Below are positions 58,401 to 64,000 of a stretch of 64,000 bases of DNA, in pieces. A program made the position numbers and the translations under genes. Origin of the DNA: Lichenostomus cassidix (lineage: Eukaryota > Chordata > Aves > Passeriformes > Meliphagidae); the NCBI GenBank assembly GCA_008360975.2, contig CM039182.1:55502491-55566490 (forward strand), read 5' to 3'. Each line of letters begins with the position of its first letter. The first letter of the stretch is position 1. The notes beneath the pieces were generated by a model, which made no database searches, was not told the origin of the DNA, and was given only the letters and a program-made list of their open reading frames with translations.

Positions 58401-61361
58401 ACTTGTATGTTATCTTCTGAACTTACCATTAATGACAAGCATTTGCCAATTTAAACTGGTATTTCAAAGTTGAGTCAGTCTTCTGATTTTTATTCAGTGA
58501 GATAGATCTTAAAAATACATGTACCTTGCATTCAACTTAGTAGACTGCAACTGTTCTTAATTGTTTCTGATTAGCACATTTTTCTCCTTGTTTTCATTAG
58601 GTAACATTGAGTGCCTATGCTAAGCCATCTTCTGTCAGAACTTGAATATGGACAGTGTTCAGTAGAAACAAAGCAGCATACCCTAAATTGGGCTATGATA
58701 AAAAATGGCCCTCAGATACCAGTTCCATATAAAACCATCATTAAGAAGCTTTCTTTGAAAGACAGGAAGAATCTCTGGCTTTGGTCACCTAAAAACTAGG
58801 ATACAGAGCAGAACTCTGATCACATATCAACGTCTAGATTAACTTTTTTTACTCCCTTTTAATCACAGCCTCAGAATAAGATTTTTAAATGATTATTATT
58901 ACTGTTTTGCTATATTAATTTCCAAAGTTAAAAAGCCCCACTTTTCCTTATTCATTTCTTGCTGTCTGAGAGAGAGAGAAACAAGTTTAGAAATAGCATC
59001 TGAAGACTATTGCAATAAATGGAGTTGGGTAGTGCTCAGTTTGCATATTAAAAACCAAGATTTAGATGCCAAAGCTCTCCAGCCTAAATTTAGGTATTTC
59101 AGAATTACTTTAAACCCCTCTTTAGCATCCATCATCTCTATTGACTAGGTTCCATCACACATGACTGGAAACTGTGACAGCAAGTCATACATGGACTGCA
59201 ATCATCTACATCCAGGAGCATGACTCTGGACTTGACAAATTAGTCTGTACCTAATTGTTCTGTGCGGGTAGAATAGAGTTCCACACATGGGAGAGTCGAG
59301 CTTTGACACACCACCACAGTTAGACTCAAAACCGTAAAAAAAGAAATGTATTCTAATATAGCATAGTATACATATGAAAAAGCTCAAGGAAATACCAAAA
59401 TCACCCCCGTATGTCGTGTCGAAGTACAAAAAAAAGTGAAACGCTTGTGAACTAAATATATTTTGTCAAGTCTGCAATTTAATCAAACTGCAAAGTAGTA
59501 AGTCCAGTAAGGAATTAAAAGAATTATTACCATACCAACCTTTGATATGTATTGGATGCTTCTGAGCAAATCATACTCTCCTTTCTTCTTCCACACTCAC
59601 ATTGAAGATCAACCTGCCATATCACAAAGTGAGCAGCTTTTTTAAAGTTTTGGGTTTTTATGGCCATGGAAGGGTGTGAAAGATATAAATTTATTCATTT
59701 TAAAAGTCAAATTTTAGTGGAATAGTGGCTAACTAAAAGAGATGAATAGTTTTATTTTTGAAAAATCAATATTTTAAGTTCATAGAAAAAATGTCATGCT
59801 ATCAATATACAAACATGTCACAACTGTAACTGGCTGATAATTAAACCATACAGTTCCTCTGTGACTTAGTAGTGAATTTTCTTTGGGTAGCTAACCTTTG
59901 CACAGCAGGATGTTGTTGGGCAGGGTGAAGAAGGATGACATGGAGCCATACATGGATGATTACAATATAGCCTTGGAATAACACATGGTTGTTTACATTC
60001 TTCATCTATAAGACATTCTCCTTTATGACAGATCCTTTTACACTTGTGCATTCCACATTTTAACATTTGATTGCAGCGAAGTCCACAGGAAATGTCAGTG
60101 AGATGACAAGGAATATTACTTCGCAGCTGAAGGAGGAAAGGAAAAAGATGACAACTAACAGTAAAAATTACCGGTGGAAATCTCAAAGTGCTTTTACTGT
60201 TCACACCTTCATTTGGCACTGTCCACATAAGAATCTTAACACTAAAAGATCTTACATCAAAGAATGAGATTTACTTTATACCATAGTCCAATTCAGCAGT
60301 TGGTTTGAATGTATATGGAATAAAAGATATACTTCTCCAATTGAACCAACTCCAGTAACATATTCCATTCCAAAGAAGCCACAAAAAATCTAAGCCTACA
60401 GTCCTAGAAAATTATTCAGTATTCAAAAACATGAATTGTCCAGACTTACTTCATGCTTGCCCATACACCATTTCTGAGTGAGATAGGTACAGGGGGGACA
60501 TTTCTCCTCACTATGACATGAATGGTACACTGCAATCACAGAAATACAAGAGTTGTAACAGTTTCATTAGCATACTTCAGTTGAATGCATTAAAGGAGAC
60601 AGCAAAGACTATTAAACATGAGTTTGCATTTCAAAGCTACATAATTTATGGGAAGGATGATGGTTCATACAAGAATAACATCTTCTTTAAAAATTATGAT
60701 GGCAAGTTAGGTAAATACTCTCTATAATTTAGGTAAATACTCTCTATAATTTCTAAAATAAATAGCAGGTAATTTTCTAGCTTGTGAGTACGGTTATACT
60801 CTCAGGAAGAATTTGTCAGAAACTATCTGTTTGACCCATGCTATTTATTTTGTGATCAGCTAATGTAATTCCAACGAACATAGAAATGAACTGTTCACAA
60901 GATTATCCTACTGTTTCAATAGAACATTTGATCTTTGGAATACGGCATTTCATGTGTGTGACTATTAATAACAATCAGAGAAACCACCAGTGCTTTTACC
61001 AGTGAGAGGTACCACTTGCAGTATTTATTGCAAATTTTTAGCTGGTTGCCTTTTAAAAGTAGACTGCTGGAAATATATTTTCAATTAGACCTATGTACGC
61101 TTTTCTACACTTTGATTAAAAGAACCTGAAACTAAAAAAATCAAAAAACAACAAAAAAACACGCAACAAAACCAACCAACCAACCAACAACAACAACAAA
61201 ACCCCAAAAAACTCCAGTCAAAACTGAATAGCCTGACTTACCTGGATGATCACAGTCATGCGGCCTGGTGCATGTTTTTTTACACTCCGGTGGCTGAGTG
61301 CCACAGGGAACAGGAGGGTAAATCACAGATTCTCCACAATAACAAGTTAACTCATCAAAAC
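34401..61361 (-). CDS. NFX1: NFX1, C-terminal 11 coding exons (partial gene)
   Basis: Eleven exons join (61242-61361, 60450-60529, 59896-60126, 59540-59613, 56896-56997, 54507-54548, 53905-54003, 49244-49310, 42990-43135, 35969-36070, 34401-34476) into 1139 nt, about 378 codons plus stop. All junctions are AG/GT and in phase. The product covers the last NF-X1 zinc-finger repeats, a linker and the R3H domain (RRIIH signature), and ends YFDVQD as in human NFX1. The family are nuclear proteins that bind X-box and related promoters through Cys-rich NF-X1 fingers; a RING-like region and the PABP-binding N-terminus lie in exons beyond this window. The DPFNIRSSG linker and full R3H domain favour NFX1 over NFXL1. 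The gene is intact here. Introns expand toward the 3' end (0.3 kb up to 6.9 kb) and carry CR1 and ERV insertions. Confidence 0.96.
35969..36070 (-). CDS. NFX1: NFX1 exon after the R3H domain
   Basis: The exon has acceptor TTTAG and donor GTAAGG and is 102 nt. It encodes [19 protein letters not shown] followed by a proline-rich piece ([15 protein letters not shown]), matching human GKSVCPPTTLTGVLEREMQ and RPPPPIPHHRHQ. Confidence 0.95.
37380..37615 (+). repeat. CR1 LINE 3' end in NFX1 intron
   Basis: A run of typical CR1 3' motifs is present: 'aatttcttcactcaagag', 'cattggaacaggctgcctgg', 'acttgatagtacaattggac', 'cttaagggcc' and 'atgatcctatg'. It is antisense to NFX1 and well preserved over about 230 bp. 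Confidence 0.9.
37616..42989. other. NFX1 intronic DNA
   Basis: The intron between the R3H core exon and the next exon contains simple A-rich tracts. No other exon, ERV or RNA gene was recognised. Confidence 0.45.
38610..38760. repeat. A-rich low-complexity tracts
   Basis: There are poly-A runs at about 38613-38630 and 38710-38755 with scattered G and C. The overlapping minus frame is a composition artefact. Confidence 0.9.
42990..43135 (-). CDS. NFX1: NFX1 exon encoding the R3H domain core
   Basis: The exon has acceptor TTCAG and donor GTATGT and is 146 nt. The product [17 protein letters not shown], then [19 protein letters not shown], then [11 protein letters not shown] is the R3H single-stranded nucleic acid binding fold. 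It has the Arg-x3-His signature (RRIIH) and the conserved EPKRNVV strand. Confidence 0.97.
44200..45540 (+). repeat. Scattered CR1 reverse-transcriptase fragments
   Basis: Three short stretches read like CR1 ORF2: 44230-44265 ('atcactgtggatttacaaaa', compare QHGFTKG), about 45118-45145, and 45452-45480 ([11 protein letters not shown]). Stops and gaps break all of them. They are probably remains of one or two old copies. Confidence 0.55.
46150..46854 (+). repeat. CR1 LINE ORF2 fragment, 5' part of split copy
   Basis: 46640-46850 reads as broken CR1 reverse transcriptase ([10 protein letters not shown], then [18 protein letters not shown], then [11 protein letters not shown]). Earlier sequence matches the upstream ORF2 segment more weakly. 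The copy is interrupted at 46855 by an LTR and resumes at 48216. It has internal stop codons and is antisense to NFX1. Confidence 0.85.
46855..48215 (-). mobile_element. ERVL-like LTR inserted in CR1, itself interrupted
   Basis: It starts TGTTGTGGC and ends CCAACACA, flanked by an exact 5-bp duplication CAGTC (46850-46854 and 48216-48220). Removing the element rejoins the CR1 frame (...CAGTCTCACATCAG...). Blocks at 47110-47550 and 47820-48060 match the LTR at 1100-2386, so both are one family. A minus-strand AATAAA near 47035 gives minus orientation. Without the inner LTR the element is about 1.09 kb. The overlapping frames near 47143-47584 are not genes. Confidence 0.88.
47557..47819 (-). 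mobile_element. Short 263-bp LTR nested in the ERVL-like LTR
   Basis: In plus view it starts TGTCGCTGTTG and ends TAGCCACA, with an exact 6-bp duplication CAGGGG at 47551-47556 and 47820-47825. On the minus strand a TATATATAG-like TATA box (about 47641-47652) precedes AATAAAG (about 47623-47629). This is the order and spacing of a compact LTR in minus orientation. Length and 6-bp duplication fit ERVK/alpharetrovirus-like elements. The outer LTR continues on both sides, and the copy at 1100-2386 lacks this insert. Confidence 0.85.
48216..49075 (+). repeat. CR1 LINE ORF2 fragment, 3' part of split copy
   Basis: After the second CAGTC the CR1 reverse-transcriptase reading resumes: [11 protein letters not shown], a 'ttcaccaaaggaaaatcatg' FTKGKS-like segment, then at 48691-48948 an open stretch with [19 protein letters not shown] and [14 protein letters not shown]. 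Frameshifts and stops make it inactive. The end near 49075 is approximate. Confidence 0.88.
49244..49310 (-). CDS. NFX1: NFX1 exon before the R3H core
   Basis: The exon has acceptor ACAG and donor GTCAGT and is 67 nt. It encodes [21 protein letters not shown] (human DLKFVSDVEKEMETLVEAVNK), the first helix of the R3H region. Confidence 0.96.
50490..50550. repeat. A/C-rich low-complexity tract
   Basis: Alternating 'aaaaccccaa' and 'ccaacaacaaaaacccc' patches lie in an NFX1 intron. The plus frame across it is an artefact of composition. Confidence 0.85.
50769..51161 (-). CDS. Unrecognised 130-codon open frame in NFX1 intron
   Basis: The frame encodes a non-repetitive, helix-like peptide. It includes [18 protein letters not shown], a Leu/Arg/Glu-rich segment ([16 protein letters not shown]), and a C-terminal part ([18 protein letters not shown]) that looks more protein-like than neighbouring chance frames. 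An in-frame stop lies a few codons upstream of the first Met. There is no clear acceptor with pyrimidine tract and no poly-A tail on the minus strand downstream. It could be a fragment of a retroposed gene, an ERV-derived piece or chance. It directly adjoins the ERV1-like LTR at 51284. Confidence 0.3.
   Translation of the reverse strand: MKRYSAVMGNPSCSTEMTVPTEHRSEGADPLVGHFGSDLSKEFQKLTQRVSERSGQSVGVKLEDRLAQVSVSSRMWMMLRLLSDELRLLQKEGTLEYLATWSYTEENFLTLPAVQDPTVWMMNVSGFIDS
51284..51843 (+). mobile_element. ERV1-like LTR plus short leader, truncated
   Basis: A TATA-like TTTATAAG near 51519 is followed by AATAAA near 51645 and a T-rich U5. A 'cttgggggccgggcgcacc' stretch near 51751 resembles the proline-tRNA primer-site region of gamma-type ERVs. 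A GC-rich leader then runs to about 51843 and stops abruptly at unrelated AT-rich DNA. There is no gag frame. The 5' edge (TGTCCTAC at 51284) is a guess, and no target duplication was found. It is antisense to NFX1. Confidence 0.65.
53905..54003 (-). CDS. NFX1: NFX1 exon with DPFNIRSSG linker
   Basis: The exon has acceptor TTCAG and donor GTATGT and is 99 nt. It encodes [17 protein letters not shown], then [15 protein letters not shown]. This matches human RLAEAFHISEDSDPFNI and separates NFX1 from NFXL1. Confidence 0.97.
54338..54490. repeat. A/C-rich low-complexity tract beside NFX1 micro-exon
   Basis: About 150 bases consist of CAAA- and CCAAA-type runs. The tract ends 17 bases before the micro-exon that starts at 54507, so in the transcript it is a U/G-rich run just after that exon's donor. 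Confidence 0.95.
54507..54548 (-). CDS. NFX1: NFX1 micro-exon, 42 nt
   Basis: The exon has acceptor TTCAG and donor GTGGGC. It encodes [13 protein letters not shown] between split arginine codons, corresponding to human LECDEECSALERKK. It sits directly beside an A/C-rich tract on the plus strand. Confidence 0.95.
55228..55278. repeat. A/C-rich low-complexity tract
   Basis: Repeated 'aaaaaaccc' and 'aaacaaaaaac' motifs in an NFX1 intron. Confidence 0.9.
56896..56997 (-). CDS. NFX1: NFX1 linker exon
   Basis: The exon has acceptor TTTTCAG and donor GTGAGG and is 102 nt. It encodes [18 protein letters not shown], then [15 protein letters not shown], the segment after the last zinc finger (human IAAISMASKITDMQLGGS). 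Confidence 0.95.
59540..59613 (-). CDS. NFX1: NFX1 exon closing the zinc-finger region
   Basis: The exon has acceptor GCAG and donor GTTGGT and is 74 nt. It encodes [19 protein letters not shown], then SNTYQ, matching human [19 protein letters not shown]. Confidence 0.96.
59896..60126 (-). CDS. NFX1: NFX1 exon with two NF-X1 zinc fingers
   Basis: The exon is 231 nt (77 codons, phase 0 at both ends), with acceptor CTTCAG and donor GTTAGC. It encodes two NF-X1-type fingers, around [15 protein letters not shown] and [15 protein letters not shown], with the regular Cys/His spacing. The residue after the splice is Leu (LRSNIPCH) where human has Phe. Confidence 0.97.
60450..60529 (-). CDS. NFX1: NFX1 zinc-finger exon
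   Basis: The exon has acceptor TTGCAG and donor GTAAGT and is 80 nt. It encodes [17 protein letters not shown], then [10 protein letters not shown], nearly identical to human. Confidence 0.97.
60709..60752. repeat. Exact tandem duplication of a 22-bp unit
   Basis: The unit 'aggtaaatactctctataat' plus 'tt' occurs twice without mismatch (60709-60730 and 60731-60752), in the NFX1 intron between the two upstream zinc-finger exons. Confidence 0.95.
61137..61210. repeat. CAAC/CAAA-rich simple repeat
   Basis: 'accaaccaaccaacc' and 'caacaacaacaaaacccc' end about 30 bases from the NFX1 exon donor at 61241. In the transcript this is a UG-rich run shortly after the donor. Confidence 0.9.
61242..61361 (-). 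CDS. NFX1: NFX1 zinc-finger exon, most upstream in window
   Basis: The exon has acceptor TTTTCAG and donor GTAAGT and is 120 nt. It encodes [19 protein letters not shown], then [20 protein letters not shown] (human [19 protein letters not shown]). The frame enters with two bases of a split codon, so earlier exons exist beyond the right edge. I found none between 61362 and 64000. Confidence 0.97.
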
Positions 61362-63300
61362 CTGAAAAAAAGAGTCAAATATATCCTAATGGCTACATGT
61401 ATTTGCATGTTTCCCTTCTGATAAATCTTTACAGAACATGTAAAGTTTTACTCCAGCTTTGGGGTTTTTTATATTAAGCATTAATATTTCAAATTCATGA
61501 ATTTATTAGCTTTCATGACTCCTACAAGAAAACGAGACTATTTTGACTTGGTTAGGAATTACGCTTGGCTTTCAGAGTGATTCTTTGACATCAACATTTT
61601 GAACCAGAGCAAGAAAAATGCTCATGTCAAGTTGAAAGCTTTGCTGTTCTACCTTTGACTTAAAAGAGTGGAGGTATCTCTTGAAGTCCCTTCCAGAAAG
61701 TCCATCATTGAAATTCTGTGTTCCAAACTTCCCCCTGACATCACTTTTTCAGACCAGATTTTGTCATTTTGCCAAGCCCTGAATATTGTACCAGAAAGAT
61801 TCCAAAGAAAATTACCAAAAGACAGCAAGTCTTCTTTATACCGTTTAGTATTACATGGATCCTCATAAGCATCTTATGAACCTGTCCAAATACTTCAAAT
61901 CCAACTTTGTATGTTTTGGAAGTTCTCTGTCTCAGACAGTACCCATTTTATTCTGGTTTTTTTATCTTTCGTGTTTGGGAAACAAGTTTTAAACTTTTAT
62001 AAGATCCAAACCTCAGTGATAAATGAAGTACTAGAAGTATTTAAATACACCACCCTAATGAAAACTTAACACTGCACAAAAATTAATACAATTCACTGCT
62101 TTTTTTCAGACTATAAAGAAATTGGGAGACTGGAATGCAAACTACAGTTCAAGCAGATAAATGCTTAAAAATGGAACACTAAGAAAACATTTGACATCAT
62201 ATGGAAGATCTGAGAACAAAAAGTGAATATGGTTGGTCTATAAATGAATAAAGAGGTAGTGGATCATGGAGAAGGACAGAAAATGGTGGAGGTAAGAGAA
62301 TACCGGGGCAACAAAACCACAAAACAACAATTCCAACCTGAAGAGGAGTGCGTTAAGGGAGCTTCTGAATTCAGCAAGTTCTTTAACTCTAGAATCACAG
62401 GATTCTTCCTTGCTAGTCTACCAAAGCAAAACCTGTTGAACTTTAAACACCCAAATGTTCCTACTGTCCCACTCCTATAGATATTGGTGGCTGCTAGAAC
62501 AATATGCAGGTCCAGCCTGAAGACACATTCCAGACAGACAAGACACACAATACATACATGGCAATAACATGACCAGATACACAGACTAACACAAAGCCAA
62601 CTGAACAAGATTAATATAAAGAGGAATACCAATAGCTAAGTCCTCTTCCTCTTCTTCAGCTCATCAGGACTGAAGCTTAGTTAGCGAACACACACACACA
62701 ACTCACTCCAAATTCACATGCACATTCATGGATCTGAAATACTAGCACAGGCTCTGTCTAATATCCATGCCTGGAGAGATTCTTTACCCAGGCACTGGCT
62801 GAAACCTGGAGTATTTCCAGAGGCAGATCTCCTCCTACTAGCTATTTAATCCAGCTTTGAAGCAAGCTTGTTAGCAAAAAACAAGCCCTCATCTTTCCAT
62901 ACGCTGGCACACAGATCAAGGGGCCCCTATAACTTACAATCCCATGCTCCAGCTGCTGGCAGACAGTATACATCAGTACGGTCTCCCAAGTCGGTAGCAT
63001 AAAGACTATGTGCTTCCATGATCTGCCGCTGGAACTCTAGAACTCTCACACAGTGAACAGAGAATGAGACTACACTGAGAAGATATTAAATCTTAACTAT
63101 GACAGCACAGACAGTGAACATGATGTGCACAGATCTCTATCAGATAAGTAAGTTGACCAACACCTTCATTTGTGCAAATGGTGTCTTTTTATTTTGCCTT
63201 CCCTCCATTTGTCCATGCATCCACCTTGATTCCTCCCAAATAAGCTAACAAAATATTTTTTTCCTCATTAAAGTGACTTGAACCTGGCTGGATGCCCTGC
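61362..63300. other. NFX1 intronic DNA, no exon seen
   Basis: I searched the minus strand for the preceding NF-X1 fingers and found none. A (CA)n run lies at 62689-62701. Short frames at 61668-61868 and 62244-62632 have no recognisable domains. Confidence 0.5.
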
Positions 63301-63455
63301 TGTAAGATTTAATTCTGTAGAATTTGGTTACGAGGATGGGATGGAGACAAGAGATCTGTGAAGTCAGATCTTAGAGCATGGGGTTTATTGTGAAAGGGTG
63401 TGGGTGTAGGAGACCTGCTAGGGGCTGACACGCAGCCCAAAGCAGGTCAGAGAAG

Positions 63456-63496
<41 letters not shown>

Positions 63497-63906
63497 TCAA
63501 TGCCAAGAGCACGAGCTGCCATTTATAATACAACAAATCACCTTCTGTGTTGAATATTCTAGTTCTCATTAACCAATCTAGAACAAGCTACAAATCCTAC
63601 AACATTTACATACAACCTATAAGAATCATTGCATTACCATACGGTGTTATATTTTAAACCCTAAAAACTGCTTTTTGGACCCTCTGCCAAGCAGGCAGGG
63701 TCTGCTTTGACCTTTGGACCTGCCTGCAGGCAGAGGGTATTGTTTCATCAAGAAGGGGGATTACCTTCAGTCGGCCATGCCATTGTTTTCTAGTTGTTCA
63801 GTAACTCAAAGCCTGTCTTCAGCATCTTTTGCCAGCTGATCATATTTATAAGGCTTTCCTATTTCATCTTCCCCAAAACCCTGCACCCACTAAAGATGCT
63901 TTAACA
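63301..63906 (-). mobile_element. 3' LTR of an ERV continuing beyond the window
   Basis: On the minus strand the LTR begins TGTTAAAGC at 63906, directly after a polypurine tract (ggaaggggag, plus 63907-63916). This marks a 3' LTR with internal sequence to the right. Within it are a TTATAAAT-like TATA (about 63520) and AATAAACCCC (about 63386), followed by a U5 ending near 63301-63317. Length is about 600 bp. It lies in an NFX1 intron in the same orientation as the gene, and a (GA)n run (63459-63495) sits inside it. The 3' boundary is uncertain. Confidence 0.75.
63459..63495. repeat. (GA)n microsatellite inside the LTR
   Basis: An almost pure 'gagagagaga' run of about 37 bases lies between the TATA-like site and the polyA signal of the minus-strand LTR. 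Confidence 0.95.
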
Positions 63907-64000
63907 CTCCCCTTCCACAGACAGGAAAAAATATAATGAACGGTTCATGAGTTGAGATAACGGCCAGGAGAGGTCACTCACCAAATACCATCATGGGTGT
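63907..64000 (-). mobile_element. ERV internal end with polypurine tract
   Basis: The minus-strand sequence just upstream of the LTR contains the purine run ggaaggggag preceded by a T-rich stretch, as at the end of a provirus. It is too short to show any coding content. Confidence 0.55.

Noticed and set aside
59540..59613. Possible frameshift in an NFX1 exon
   Set aside because: Rechecking the base groups gives an in-frame reading [13 protein letters not shown] with no extra base.
61141..61326. A 61-codon gene starting at GTG (61324-61326)
   Set aside because: The GTG is an internal valine codon of an NFX1 exon, and everything left of 61242 is intron.
63640..63670. Telomere-like AAACCCTAA motif
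   Set aside because: It is a single unit inside an LTR, not a tandem array.
1..64000. tRNA, rRNA, CRISPR arrays, operons, riboswitches
   Set aside because: No cloverleaf with internal A/B boxes, no rRNA-like segment and no regularly spaced repeats were seen. The DNA is vertebrate.

Overview
The window is vertebrate nuclear DNA and almost certainly avian. Coding sequence is sparse and split into short exons with GT-AG junctions, the background is AT-rich, and the interspersed repeats are CR1 LINE 3' ends and avian-type endogenous retrovirus (ERV) LTRs. There are no bacterial-style operons, CRISPR arrays or phage modules. In birds NFX1 lies on the Z chromosome (the human 9p13 ortholog region), so Z linkage is likely, but this is inference.

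Right half (34.4-61.4 kb, minus strand): the last 11 coding exons of NFX1. They read in frame from the final NF-X1 zinc-finger repeats through the R3H domain to the stop codon. All ten junctions are phase-consistent and use AG/GT, and I see no frameshift or premature stop. Upstream NFX1 exons must lie beyond position 64000.

Left part (about 8.5-9.6 kb, minus strand): a CpG island carrying the first coding exon of a K-Cl cotransporter most like SLC12A7/KCC4. A second, much less certain candidate first exon lies 0.7 kb further on. The rest of that gene runs off the left edge or was not recognised. An SLC12A7-type promoter next to the 3' end of NFX1 is not the mammalian gene order and is the most interesting gene-level feature here.

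Between and within the genes the window is a record of mobile-element insertion. An LTR at 1100-2386 sits inside a CR1 tail with a 5-bp target-site duplication. A three-layer nest occupies 46.2-49.1 kb: a CR1 body holds an LTR of the same family with a 5-bp duplication, which in turn holds a 263-bp LTR with a 6-bp duplication. A short defective ERV with primer-site-like and polypurine-tract motifs lies at 19.9-21.9 kb. Further LTRs or fragments lie near 10.8-11.3, 13.7-14.1, 25.9-26.4 and 51.3-51.8 kb. A 3' LTR at 63.3-63.9 kb has a polypurine tract, so retroviral internal sequence should continue beyond the window. Remaining long stretches are AT-rich, gene-free DNA with simple repeats.

I found no convincing new biological system. 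The best leads are the KCC4-NFX1 adjacency, the nested LTR stratigraphy, and two unrecognised open frames (50.8-51.2 kb minus, 25.0-25.7 kb plus).
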